Source: an uncultured Kiritimatiellota bacterium (GTDB lineage Bacteria > Verrucomicrobiota > Kiritimatiellia > RFP12 > UBA1067). Taken from it: a DNA stretch of 19,283 nt. Position 1 is the first letter of the stretch, and the number at the start of each line of letters is the position of its first letter. The notes under the pieces are model-generated. The model was given only the letters and a program-made list of their open reading frames with translations, was not told where the DNA came from and did not search any database. The translations under genes were made by a program, and so were the position numbers. The stretch lies in NCBI GenBank assembly GCA_934635045.1, contig CAKTZA010000068.1:1-19283 (forward strand). Reading direction: 5' to 3'. Shown one piece after another: positions 7,383 to 15,023 of this stretch.

Positions 7383-8198
7383 ATGACGGTCGAAGCCGAC
7401 GCGAAGATCAACCTCACGCTTGAAGTCTACGGGATGCGCGCGGACGGCTTTCACGAACTGCGTTCGCTCGTCCAGCCGATTGCGCTCGCCGACACGCTGA
7501 CGATCGAGCCGACTGAAGACGGCGTGATCGCGTCCGACACGGGCTATGGCGAGAAAGACCTCGTTGTCAGGGCCGCGCGGACGCTTCGCGCGGCCTGTGC
7601 GGCATCTCGTCCGGATCTCGGCGCACGGGTGCACGTCGTCAAGCGCATCCCGGTCGGCGGTGGGCTCGGCGGCGGAAGCGCCGATGCGGCGGCGGTGCTG
7701 CGCGCGCTGAATGTGCTTTGGCGACTGGAGAAGACGCCCGAAGAGCTTGCCGCGCTGGGGGCTGCGGTCGGCAGCGATGTGCCGGCGCTCGTCCTCGCCC
7801 AGCACTATGGTCGGCCCGTGTGGATGGAGGGGCGCGGCGAGCGCGTGTCCGTCGCCGCGCCGACGTGCGACGCCGCGCGGCCGCTCGTCCTCGTCCATCC
7901 CGGCGTCTCGTCCGCGACGGCCGAGGTCTACGCGCGCTGCGAACCTCGCACGACGCCGCCGACGGGCCCCGTCAACGACCTTCAGGCGGCGGCCTGCGCG
8001 CTTCATCCCGAGATCGCGCTCGCCCTCGCGGCGCTTGTCGCCGCCGGTGCGGCGGATGTGATGATGAGCGGTTCGGGTTCCGTCGTCTACGGGTTTGCGG
8101 CGGATGGGCCGTCCGCGCAGGCGCTGGCGGCCCGCCTGCGCGCGCTCGGCTGCACGACGTGGGTGACGGCCGTACGGCAACCGCAGATTTTGGTATAA
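7383..8198 (+). CDS. ispE: 4-diphosphocytidyl-2-C-methyl-D-erythritol kinase
   Basis: GHMP-family kinase of the MEP isoprenoid pathway that phosphorylates the 2-hydroxyl of CDP-methylerythritol. It is 271 aa, slightly short for the family. Evidence is the N-terminal AKINLTLEVYGMRADGFHEL with Lys8, the ATP-binding loop GGGLGGGSADAA (92-103), Asp132 in GSDVPALV and a C-terminal MSGSGSVVYGF motif. The ATG 8 bp after the C39-like gene was chosen because the upstream extension of the frame only overlaps that gene. Its TAA stop (8196-8198) lies inside the -10 box of hisB. Confidence 0.95.
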   Translation: MTVEADAKINLTLEVYGMRADGFHELRSLVQPIALADTLTIEPTEDGVIASDTGYGEKDLVVRAARTLRAACAASRPDLGARVHVVKRIPVGGGLGGGSADAAAVLRALNVLWRLEKTPEELAALGAAVGSDVPALVLAQHYGRPVWMEGRGERVSVAAPTCDAARPLVLVHPGVSSATAEVYARCEPRTTPPTGPVNDLQAAACALHPEIALALAALVAAGAADVMMSGSGSVVYGFAADGPSAQALAARLRALGCTTWVTAVRQPQILV

Positions 8199-8199
8199 T
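8191..8199 (+). promoter_or_regulatory. Extended -10 promoter of hisBA
   Basis: TGG plus TATAAT (8194-8199), preceded by CAGATTT. The ispE stop codon TAA is part of the box. The hisB ATG at 8211 is 11 bases beyond the -10, so a leader of no more than about 4 bases is expected. Confidence 0.8.
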
Positions 8200-8210
8200 A
8201 TAAATTCTAT

Positions 8211-8795
8211 ATGCGAAACGCGACAATCGAACGCAACACGAAAGAGACGCAGATCCTGCTCGCGCTCAACCTCGACGGTTCGGGCGAGGGCGAGATCGCG
8301 ACGGGCATCGGCTTCTTCGACCACATGCTGGAGCTGCTGAAGAAGCACGCGCTCATCGACCTCGCGGTCAAGGCGACGGGCGACCTGCATGTCGACTACC
8401 ACCACACGGTCGAGGACGTCGGGCTCGTCTTCGGCAAGGCGCTGAATGCCGCGCTCGGCGACCGCAAGGGGCTGACGCGCTACGGCTTCGCCTCCATTCC
8501 GATGGACGAGGCGCTGTGCGAGACGTCGCTCGACCTCGGCGGGCGTCCGTTCCTCGTGATGCAGTGCGCGATGAAGCACATGTTCGTGAAGGACTTCGAG
8601 GTAAAGCTCGTCGAGGAGTTCTTCCGCGCCGTCTCGGTCGAGGCGCGCGCGAACATCCACCTGCGGCAGGTCTATGGCGACGAGACGCACCACGTCTGCG
8701 AAGGGCTGTTCAAGAGCTTCGCGCGCGCGCTGCGCCAGGCGAAGGCGATTGACCCGAACGAGAAGGGCGTGCCGAGCTCGAAAGGCGTGATATGA
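8211..8795 (+). CDS. hisB: Imidazoleglycerol-phosphate dehydratase
   Basis: Catalyses dehydration of imidazole glycerol phosphate to imidazole acetol phosphate in histidine synthesis. At 194 aa it is the monofunctional enzyme without the N-terminal phosphatase of enterobacterial HisB. The metal-binding signatures are FFDHMLE, DYHHTVEDVG and DETHHVCEGLFKSFARAL. It overlaps hisA by 4 bp (ATGA), giving translational coupling, and appears to be transcribed from its own promoter. The other his genes are not in the window. Confidence 0.96.
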   Translation: MRNATIERNTKETQILLALNLDGSGEGEIATGIGFFDHMLELLKKHALIDLAVKATGDLHVDYHHTVEDVGLVFGKALNAALGDRKGLTRYGFASIPMDEALCETSLDLGGRPFLVMQCAMKHMFVKDFEVKLVEEFFRAVSVEARANIHLRQVYGDETHHVCEGLFKSFARALRQAKAIDPNEKGVPSSKGVI

Positions 8796-9517
8796 TCATC
8801 TTGCCGGCAATTGACCTGAAGGGCGGAAAATGCGTGCGCCTCCGCCAGGGGCGCGCGGACGACGTGACGGTCTACGGCGACGACCCGGCGGCCCAGGCGA
8901 AGGACTGGGCCGATCAGGGCGGCCGCGAGCTGCACGTCGTCGACCTCGACGGCGCGTTTGCGGGCACACCCCGGCACGCGGAGACGATCGCGCGCATCAT
9001 CGCGGCGTTCGGCGGCCCCGTCGAGGTCGGCGGGGGGCTTCGGACGCCGGAGGCGCTCGCGGCGGTCATCGAGGCGGGCGCGGCGCGCGCGATCATCGGC
9101 TCGGCCGCGCTGGACGACCCGGAGTTCCTCTCGAACGCCGTCGAGCTCTACGGCGAGAAGATCGCCGTCGGGATCGACGCGCGCGACGGGTTCGTGCAGA
9201 CGAGGGGCTGGGTCGAGACGACGCGCGTGAAGGCGACGGATCTCGCGGCGGCGGTCGCGCGGCTCGGCGTGAAGACGATCATCTACACCGACACGGCGAC
9301 GGATGGCATGCTGGGCGGGCCGAACCTCACGCAGATGGCGTCCATCTGCGACGCCGCGCCGACGTGCCAGATCACGGCCTCCGGCGGCGTGTCGTCGCCG
9401 TTCGACATCGAGAACCTGAAGGCGCTGGAGCGCCCGAACCTGCGCGCGGCCATCGTCGGCAAGGCGCTCTACGACGGCCGCACGACGCTGAAGGAGATGA
9501 ACGTCGCCGCGCTTTAG
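8792..9517 (+). CDS. hisA: Phosphoribosylformimino-AICAR-phosphate isomerase
   Basis: HisA, the (beta/alpha)8-barrel isomerase converting ProFAR to PRFAR in histidine synthesis; 241 aa, normal length. Evidence: MIILPAIDLKGGKCVRLRQG with catalytic Asp8, phosphate-binding VEVGGGLRT, the second acid in YTDTATDGML, and ASGGVSSPFDI. An AAAGG at 8781-8785 lies 6 bases before the ATG. HisF is the paralogous alternative, but the IDLKGGKCVRL start and the DTATDGM motif favour HisA. It converges on the M16 peptidase gene with an 11-bp gap. Confidence 0.96.
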   Translation: MIILPAIDLKGGKCVRLRQGRADDVTVYGDDPAAQAKDWADQGGRELHVVDLDGAFAGTPRHAETIARIIAAFGGPVEVGGGLRTPEALAAVIEAGAARAIIGSAALDDPEFLSNAVELYGEKIAVGIDARDGFVQTRGWVETTRVKATDLAAAVARLGVKTIIYTDTATDGMLGGPNLTQMASICDAAPTCQITASGGVSSPFDIENLKALERPNLRAAIVGKALYDGRTTLKEMNVAAL

Positions 9518-9528
9518 GCGCGCGGCGT

Positions 9529-10773
9529 TCAGGCGCCCTTCGGCACGACCCAGCTGACGGCGCGGTTCTTCGTCTGGAAGATTTCGCGGGCGACGGCCTG
9601 CACGTCCGCCACCGTCACGGCGCGGATGCCCTCGACCTGCTCGGCCGGCTCGACGAGACGTCCGAACGCAAGCATCGTCTGCCCGTAGAAGAACATCTTG
9701 GACGTCATCTTCTCGTGCGAGAGGCGGAAGTTCCCGATCAGGAACTCCTTCGTGCGCCGCAGCTCCTCCGCGCCGACGCGCCTCGTCGCCACGCGCTTCA
9801 GCTCGCGGTCGACCGTCGCGAGCGTCGCCTCGGCCTTCGCCGCGTCCAGCCCCGCCGTCACGGTGAACATCCCCGCGTCCGCGAAGAAGTGCATCCGCGA
9901 GGAGATGTCGTAGCTCAGGCCGCGCTTTTCGCGCACCTCCTGGAAGAGGCGCGACGACATGCCGCGCCCAAGGACGGCGTCCAGAACCGTCGCCGCGTAC
10001 TTGCGCGGGTCGCGGAGGCCGAACGTGCGGTAGCCGAGCGCGAGCTGCGCCTGATTGATCTCGCGCGCGACCGAGACGTGCGGCACGACGGGGACGTGCG
10101 CGGGGTCGTCGCCGCGCACGGCATCGGATGCGCCGGCCCGGCGCGCGAAGCGTCCGAGCTGCGCCTCCAGCGTCGCGCGGGCCCTGTCGGGATCGAACGC
10201 GCCGACGAGAACGGCGATCGTGTTGTCCGCCCGGTAGTGCGTCTTCACGTAGCGGCGGAGGACGGCGGGCGTCATCGGGCCGAGCGACTGCGCGCTTCCG
10301 GCGACGGGCGCGCCGAGCGGCGAGTCGGGGAAGAGGTTGCGCTGCAGGTTCTCCATCGCCACGGAGTCCGGCTCGTCGGCGTACATCTTGATCTCCTCGA
10401 TGACGACCTGCTTCTCGCGCGCGAACTCGTCGGCGGGGATCGTCGCGCGCAGGTACATGTCGGAGAGGATGTCAACCGCCTCGTCGAGGCACTCGTTCGG
10501 CATGTGCGCGAAGTAGCACGTCGACTCCTCGCCCGTGCAGGCGTTGAAGTTGCCGCCGCGCCCCTCGATCGCCTGCGTGATGTCGAGCGGCGTGCGCGTG
10601 GGCGTGCCCTTGAAGAGCATGTGCTCGATGAAGTGCGAAATGCCGGCGGACTTCGCATCCTCGTGGCGCGAGCCGGAGGCGACGAAGAGGCCGAAGGCGA
10701 TGGATTCGGCCTCGCAGGGGACGAGGACGGCGCGGAGGCCGTTGCGGAGAGTCAAGAGCTGTGCTTTCATCAT
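9529..10773 (-). CDS. M16 family zinc metallopeptidase
   Basis: A 414-aa protein of the pitrilysin/processing-peptidase type. The inverted zinc site HFIEH (H47, E50, H51) and third ligand E127 (in VIEEIKMYADEPD) have the expected 76-residue spacing. The second half has the non-catalytic M16 repeat with the REKRGLSYDISS pair that helps bind substrate. No signal peptide, so probably cytoplasmic and similar to the YmxG/PqqL-like single-domain group. Either of two adjacent ATGs (10773 or 10770) can start it; the first lies 8 bases after its -10 element. Confidence 0.93.
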   Translation of the reverse strand: MMKAQLLTLRNGLRAVLVPCEAESIAFGLFVASGSRHEDAKSAGISHFIEHMLFKGTPTRTPLDITQAIEGRGGNFNACTGEESTCYFAHMPNECLDEAVDILSDMYLRATIPADEFAREKQVVIEEIKMYADEPDSVAMENLQRNLFPDSPLGAPVAGSAQSLGPMTPAVLRRYVKTHYRADNTIAVLVGAFDPDRARATLEAQLGRFARRAGASDAVRGDDPAHVPVVPHVSVAREINQAQLALGYRTFGLRDPRKYAATVLDAVLGRGMSSRLFQEVREKRGLSYDISSRMHFFADAGMFTVTAGLDAAKAEATLATVDRELKRVATRRVGAEELRRTKEFLIGNFRLSHEKMTSKMFFYGQTMLAFGRLVEPAEQVEGIRAVTVADVQAVAREIFQTKNRAVSWVVPKGA

Positions 10774-10781
10774 GGGCGCGT

Positions 10782-10790
10782 ATTATAGCA
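10782..10790 (-). promoter_or_regulatory. Extended -10 promoter of the M16 gene
   Basis: Read on the minus strand: TGC then TATAAT (10787 down to 10782), 8 bases before the ATG at 10773. It faces away from the rhaB promoter 30 bp to the right. A leaderless transcript is expected. Confidence 0.75.
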
Positions 10791-10817
10791 TGGTTTTCCG
10801 ATGTGCGGTGAAATTTT

Positions 10818-10826
10818 TGGTATAAT
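10818..10826 (+). promoter_or_regulatory. Extended -10 promoter of rhaB
   Basis: TGG plus TATAAT (10821-10826), preceded by GAAATTTT as at cysS. The rhaB ATG at 10836 is 9 bases after the -10. No operator-like inverted repeat is obvious in the 62-bp divergent gap. Confidence 0.8.
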
Positions 10827-10835
10827 AGTCCGCAA

Positions 10836-12257
10836 ATGAAAAACTACCTTGCGATTGACATCGGCGCCTCGTCGGGGCGGCACATCCTTGGACGGGTCGA
10901 AGACGGAAAGATTGCTCTCGAGGAGGTCTACCGCTTCGACAACACGCAGGTCGTCCGCAACGGCCACGACTGCTGGGACATCGAGCGGCTGGTCGCGTCC
11001 GTCAAGGCCGGCATCGACGCGGCGCTCGCGAAGGGGCCCGTCGAGTCGATCGGCCTCGACACGTGGGGCGTCGACTTCGTGCTGCTGGACGAGCAGGGGC
11101 AGATCGTGGGCGACACGGTCGCCTACCGTGACGCGCGCACACAAGGCGCGGCCGAAGAGATCGAGGCCGAGGTCATCTCCTTCGCCGACCTCTATCGGCG
11201 CGTCGGGCTGCAGAAGGCGCCCTACAACACGATTTACCAGCTCTGGGCGCTGAAGAAGGAGCATCCGGAGCAGCTGGCGCGCGCCGCGCATTTCCTGACC
11301 GTGCCGGAGTACATCAACTACGCGCTCACGGGGAAGATCGTCCACGAGTACACCGACTCCTCGACGACGGCGCTCCTTGACGCGGCGAAGAAGGACTGGG
11401 ACTTTGACCTCATCGAGCGGCTCGGCCTGCCGACGCGGATTTTCGGCAAGCTGGAGATGCCGGGCGCGACGGTCGGCGTGTACAAGGGCGTCAAGGTCGT
11501 CCTGCCGGCGCTGCACGACACGGGCTCGGCGTATCTTGCCGTCCCGGCGCGCAACGACAGGGCCGTTTACCTGTCGAGCGGCACGTGGTCGCTGCTCGGC
11601 GTCGAGAACGCCGCGCCGATTACGACGAAGGCCGCGCGCGAGGCGAACTTCACGAACGAGGGCGGTGCGTGGGGGCGCTACCGCTTCCTGAAGAACATCA
11701 TGGGGCTCTGGATGATCCAGTCCATCCGCCGCGAGCTGAACGGCGTGAGCTATGTCGAGGGCAAGGCAAGCGACGAGACGATCGAGGCCCTGAAGGCGCT
11801 GGCTGACTATGAGAAGGGGAAGAAGTACTCCTTCGCCGACCTGGAGATGAGCGCGCGCGGCGCGAGCGACTACCTGCTGACGATTGACGTCAACGACGCG
11901 AGGTTCCTCAACCCGAAGTCGATGATCGGCGAGGTGCTGGCCGCCGCGACGGAAGAGGGCAAGCCGCCGGCGACGGTGGGCGAGCTCATGCAGTGCGTCT
12001 ACCGTTCGCTCGCCGAGTGCTATGCGGACGCGATCCGAAACCTTTCCGAAATCACGGGCGTGACGTACACGTCGGTCAACATCGTGGGCGGCGGCTCGAA
12101 GGACCTCTACCTCAACGCGCTCACGGCCGAGGCGACGGGGCTGGAGGTCTTCGCGGGCCCGACGGAGGGCACGGCCATCGGCAACCTCATCGTGCAGATG
12201 ATCGCCGCCGGCGAGTTCGCCGACCTCGCCGCCGCCCGCGCCGCCATCGTGCGGTAG
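10836..12257 (+). CDS. rhaB: Rhamnulokinase
   Basis: FGGY-family kinase that phosphorylates L-rhamnulose to rhamnulose-1-phosphate; 473 aa. Evidence: the N-terminal ATPase motif YLAIDIGASSGRHILGR, DTWGVDFVLLD for substrate binding, the central HDTGSAYLAVP, YLSSGTWSLLG, and the C-terminal nucleotide motif NIVGGGSKDLYLNALTA. The HDTGSA and SSGTWSLLG motifs separate rhamnulokinase from xylulokinase and glycerol kinase. No rhaI, rhaA, rhaD or regulator accompanies it here, so the rest of rhamnose catabolism must be encoded elsewhere. Confidence 0.93.
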   Translation: MKNYLAIDIGASSGRHILGRVEDGKIALEEVYRFDNTQVVRNGHDCWDIERLVASVKAGIDAALAKGPVESIGLDTWGVDFVLLDEQGQIVGDTVAYRDARTQGAAEEIEAEVISFADLYRRVGLQKAPYNTIYQLWALKKEHPEQLARAAHFLTVPEYINYALTGKIVHEYTDSSTTALLDAAKKDWDFDLIERLGLPTRIFGKLEMPGATVGVYKGVKVVLPALHDTGSAYLAVPARNDRAVYLSSGTWSLLGVENAAPITTKAAREANFTNEGGAWGRYRFLKNIMGLWMIQSIRRELNGVSYVEGKASDETIEALKALADYEKGKKYSFADLEMSARGASDYLLTIDVNDARFLNPKSMIGEVLAAATEEGKPPATVGELMQCVYRSLAECYADAIRNLSEITGVTYTSVNIVGGGSKDLYLNALTAEATGLEVFAGPTEGTAIGNLIVQMIAAGEFADLAAARAAIVR

Positions 12258-12332
12258 GCAAGTCGACAGGCGGGACGAGAAGGGCGACATCGGCATCGTC
12301 GAGACGATCTGCCTCCTGCCGGCGGTCGAGTG
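12258..12332 (+). pseudogene. Possible gene tail after rhaB
   Basis: One frame gives the start-less peptide RRDEKGDIGIVETICLLPAV ending at TGA 12334-12336. It reads like a real C-terminus with GC-rich codons but has no start codon after the rhaB stop. It may be the remnant of a deleted gene. I do not recognise it. Confidence 0.25.
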
Positions 12333-12425
12333 TTGAGTTTCCTTCGCCTGCTCCTCATGGTGTGCTTCGCGACGCTCGCGTGGCTGAACCAAAACGAGCG
12401 CGACTTGCGTGCGGTAGAGGCCTGA
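12333..12425 (+). CDS. Possible 30-aa membrane peptide
   Basis: TTG at 12333 overlaps the preceding stop. The peptide starts MSFLRLLLMVCFATLAWL and ends polar (NQNERDLRAVEA). The hydrophobic stretch could span or anchor in a membrane, and the overlapping stop/start would allow coupled translation. No clear ribosome site; may be chance. Confidence 0.25.
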   Translation: MSFLRLLLMVCFATLAWLNQNERDLRAVEA

Positions 12426-12570
12426 GCGTGAGAGACGCGCTTGTCGCGTCCGGGTTCCTAAAAACAGTTTGAATCGCGACTCATTCCTAGTCCTTTAACG
12501 CATTTTCCGCATTTCCACGACTCCGCGTGAACCTTTCAAGCCCCAAAGGCGAAAGGTGTTCGCCGAACAG
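12426..12570. other. Gene-poor junction between rhaB region and accessory DNA
   Basis: Base composition drops from the GC-rich host pattern to a mixed, more AT-rich one between about 12460 and 12540. I see no gene, no terminator with a T-tract and no RNA gene. This is the likely left boundary of the imported segment. Confidence 0.4.
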
Positions 12571-12579
12571 TGGTATATT
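12571..12579 (+). promoter_or_regulatory. Promoter-like element before the palindrome
   Basis: TGG plus TATATT, one mismatch from the extended -10 used elsewhere in the window. Expected initiation 7 bases later would fall at the first bases of the 42-bp palindrome, so any RNA would begin with a long hairpin. Confidence 0.35.
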
Positions 12580-12586
12580 TTGTTTG

Positions 12587-12628
12587 GGCCACTACCTTCG
12601 CATTTATATAAATGCGAAGGTAGTGGCC
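12587..12628. repeat. Perfect 42-bp palindrome (copy 1)
   Basis: Two 21-base arms with no spacer and no mismatch. The 20-base core is TCGCATTTATATAAATGCGA, flanked by CTACCT on the left and its complement on the right, then GGCCA/TGGCC. It has no T-tract, so a rho-independent terminator is unlikely. The inner 30 bp recur at 19131-19160 with a single compensating base-pair change. It could be a REP-like element, a recombinase site or the end of a small mobile element. Confidence 0.9.
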
Positions 12629-12721
12629 TGTACATTCTGAGGTTGGATACGGGAATTACGGCGACTACGGGTTATTGGAGCTTCACCCCAGTTTTAGACG
12701 GCATCTTTTCCGCCAGTTTTT

Positions 12722-12730
12722 TGGTATAAT
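12722..12730 (+). promoter_or_regulatory. Extended -10 promoter without adjacent ATG
   Basis: TGG plus TATAAT (12725-12730), preceded by CAGTTTT, a perfect match to the window's promoter pattern. Unlike the others, no ATG follows within 16 bases. It could drive the DUF1016 operon with a leader of about 200 bases, a small RNA, or be a host promoter whose gene was displaced by the insertion. Confidence 0.65.
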
Positions 12731-12938
12731 ACTGCTCCAAGATTTCCGTGTCACGGACTCTGATGGGTTAAATTCCCGATTCCGAGAGCAACATGCGTCT
12801 AATCTAAGGCGATGACAGCGACAATGATAGATTACGGCATAACAGGCGACCGCGTCTTGTGGATCGTCACCCTGCTCAATATGGATTATGTGCCGGATGA
12901 AAAAGCTGAGGAGCGTGGCTGAGAGAATGGGAGGCGGC
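12731..12938 (+). other. Leader or small-RNA region before the DUF1016 gene
   Basis: Just after the promoter, TGCTC (12733-12737) can pair with GAGCA (12786-12790), enclosing an inner self-complementary TCCGTG/CACGGA and a GGG/CCC hairpin. This suggests a folded 5' RNA of about 58 bases but is not a recognisable tRNA. A 36-codon ORF (ATG 12812, TGA 12920-12922) precedes the DUF1016 start and has no good ribosome site; it may be a leader peptide or chance. Confidence 0.3.
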
Positions 12939-14138
12939 ATGAAGATTGACAATCCAGCGATAGATTTACAAAATGAGCCTTCGTGTGTCAACGAGGATGT
13001 GACATCCTTTTCGTGCCTTCTTGCCGACATCAAGGCTATTATCAAAGAGGCGCGAAGTGCGGCATACGCAGGAATAAACGTCGTGCAGATTGGCCATAAC
13101 TGGAAAATCGGCAAAAGGATTGTCGAGGAAGAACAAGGCGGAAGGGTTCGAGCCGAATACGGGAAAAGGACGATAACAGAACTTTCTGCACACCTGTGTG
13201 TAGAATTCGGAGAGGGTTATTCCGAGCGAAATCTGCGTGATTTTCGTGCTTTCTATGTTATTTTCCCTGATAGCGAGATTTGGCACACGCGTGTGCCAAA
13301 TCTCAGCTGGTCACATTTCCGGCTGATTATGCGCGTAGCCGATCCAACCGCCAGAGAATGGTACATAAACGAGGCATCCAATGAACATTGGGGCGTGAGG
13401 ACACTGGACAGAAACATATCTACCCAGTATTACGAACGGCTGCTCCTCTCGCAAGCGGACAAACTCCCAGTCATTGCGGAGATGAAGCGCAAGACCGCAG
13501 CGTTCCAAAAGGATAAACTGGAGTTCATCAAGAATCCGTCGGTACTTGAGTTCATCGGACTTCATGGAAAGCAAGGCCTTGTAGAAGACGATCTTGAAAA
13601 GGCGATATTGACACACTTGCAGGAATTCATGCTGGAGCTGGGTAAGGGATTTGCATTTGTCGAATCGCAGCGGCTTGTGCGGACAGAATGCAACGACTAT
13701 TTCATTGATCTGGTGTTCTATAACTTCATGTTGAAGTGCTTCTTCCTGATAGACCTGAAGATGTCCCGGATAACGCATCAGGATGTCGGGCAAATGGATA
13801 TGTATGTCAGGATGTATGACGAATTGGTGAAGCAGCCGGACGACAATCCCACGATTGGCATTGTCCTTTGCGCAGACACTGATCCTGACATAGCGCGATA
13901 TTCAATACTCAAGGGTAACGAAAGGTTGTTCGCGACAAAGTACAAATTGAATTTACCAATCTCGGAGACCGAGATGAGGGAACCTGTCGCAAATTGCGAT
14001 AGGTTCAAGATGATGAAGCACTCGCCATATCGATTACGGAACTGCGGCTTTTCAAAGGCACGAAAGACCAAAGAACATACTAGGCGGAATTCTAGCGACC
14101 GATACCGCCGACCGATTCCGCTTGAATTGGCCGCATGA
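12939..14138 (+). CDS. DUF1016/YhcG-family PD-(D/E)XK nuclease
   Basis: A 399-aa protein of the YhcG/DUF1016 family, predicted nucleases found in defence islands and near restriction systems. The N-terminal helical domain is seen in IKEARSAAYAGINVVQIGHN, WKIGKRIVEEEQ and GYSERNLRDFRAFY. The C-terminal nuclease core is in DYFIDLVFYNFMLKCFFLID followed by LK, a PD-(D/E)XK pattern. GQMDMYVRMYDE and NPTIGIVLCADTD are family-typical. ATG 12939 has GGAGG at 12930-12934; an upstream ATG at 12888 would add 17 residues. Codon use is AT-richer than in the housekeeping genes. The last 45 or so residues after KLNLPISETEMRE are basic and unlike the family end, so the 3' end may be altered. Confidence 0.88.
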   Translation: MKIDNPAIDLQNEPSCVNEDVTSFSCLLADIKAIIKEARSAAYAGINVVQIGHNWKIGKRIVEEEQGGRVRAEYGKRTITELSAHLCVEFGEGYSERNLRDFRAFYVIFPDSEIWHTRVPNLSWSHFRLIMRVADPTAREWYINEASNEHWGVRTLDRNISTQYYERLLLSQADKLPVIAEMKRKTAAFQKDKLEFIKNPSVLEFIGLHGKQGLVEDDLEKAILTHLQEFMLELGKGFAFVESQRLVRTECNDYFIDLVFYNFMLKCFFLIDLKMSRITHQDVGQMDMYVRMYDELVKQPDDNPTIGIVLCADTDPDIARYSILKGNERLFATKYKLNLPISETEMREPVANCDRFKMMKHSPYRLRNCGFSKARKTKEHTRRNSSDRYRRPIPLELAA

Positions 14139-14154
14139 TTTGGAAGGGACAATA

Positions 14155-15021
14155 GTGAAGCAAACGAAGAAACACAAAGCACCCGGTTACGCCGATTTGT
14201 TGCTTGATACGCTTAAGGCAATCGCAAGTCGTGGCGGGTCTGCGTCAATTGGGGAGATCCATGAAGGCGTTGTAGAACGTCGCAAGTTTCCTGATGATGT
14301 AGTAGACGAATTGCACCCAGGGAGTACGGTTACTACAGAACTGGAATACAATCTGGCGTGGGCACGAACCTACCTGCGTAAGAATGGGCTTATACTGCGT
14401 AGCAAGAGCGGAGTATGGGCATTGACAAAATTAGGTGCAGAGGCCAGTAAGAAAGATTCTATCGACAGAAAAGCCATTGTAAAGGGGGCCCTTGCGACGC
14501 AGAAGAATGAAGCCACAGACAATCCTCTTGAAATCGAGGAACGCCGCCCGTGGCGTGATTCTCTTTCTGAGATTCTTCACAACATGAATCCGTTTGCTTT
14601 TGAGGTGCTTGCACAACGGCTTTTGCGTGAATGTGGATTCCTTGATGTTCATGTGACGAAGAAATCTGGCGATGGTGGCATTGATGGTACAGGTAAATTA
14701 CGCCTCAACGGGATTTTCAGTTTTAACGTAGCGTTTCAATGTAAACGGTACAAGGGACAGGTTGGTGCGGGCGAAATACGCGATTTCAGAGGTTCGCTTG
14801 ACAACAATATCGAAAAGGGTGTTTTGATTACAACAGGCACATTCTCAAAATCGGCGCGAGAAGAGGCTGGTGCTCCTGGCAAGAAGCAAATAGACCTCAT
14901 GGACGGCAACGACTTCATGACCAAACTTGCCGAATGCAGCATTGGGTTAACACCTCGAACGGAATACGACATCGACGAGGAGTATTTTACGGCATTAACT
15001 TTTGAAATAGAAAAGACGTAA
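14155..15021 (+). CDS. Mrr-type restriction endonuclease
   Basis: A 288-aa two-domain protein. Residues about 1-100 are an Mrr-type N-terminal winged helix (YADLLLDTLKAIASRGGSAS, then LEYNLAWARTYLRKNGLI). Residues about 140-265 are the Mrr catalytic domain, with FEVLAQRLLRECGF, the DGGIDG motif and the FQCKRYKG catalytic QxK strand followed by VGAGEIRDFRG. Mrr enzymes cut modified (methylated) DNA and often act alone. GTG 14155 is chosen because AAGGGA (14144-14149) lies 5 bases upstream and it clears the DUF1016 stop by 16 bases; a TTG at 14122 inside that gene is less likely. Confidence 0.92.
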   Translation: MKQTKKHKAPGYADLLLDTLKAIASRGGSASIGEIHEGVVERRKFPDDVVDELHPGSTVTTELEYNLAWARTYLRKNGLILRSKSGVWALTKLGAEASKKDSIDRKAIVKGALATQKNEATDNPLEIEERRPWRDSLSEILHNMNPFAFEVLAQRLLRECGFLDVHVTKKSGDGGIDGTGKLRLNGIFSFNVAFQCKRYKGQVGAGEIRDFRGSLDNNIEKGVLITTGTFSKSAREEAGAPGKKQIDLMDGNDFMTKLAECSIGLTPRTEYDIDEEYFTALTFEIEKT

Positions 15022-15023
15022 AT

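Noticed and set aside
8830..10788. A 652-codon plus-strand ORF across hisA and the M16 gene
   Set aside because: Overlaps two certain genes in other frames, and its Arg/Gly-rich sequence has no motif.
12587..12628. Rho-independent terminator for rhaB
   Set aside because: The hairpin is over 300 bases past the rhaB stop, AT-rich at its centre with no loop, and lacks a T-tract on both strands.
12733..12790. tRNA-like cloverleaf after the 12722 promoter
   Set aside because: The outer stem is only 5 bp, there is no proper T-loop or anticodon stem and the length is too short. Kept only as a possible folded leader.
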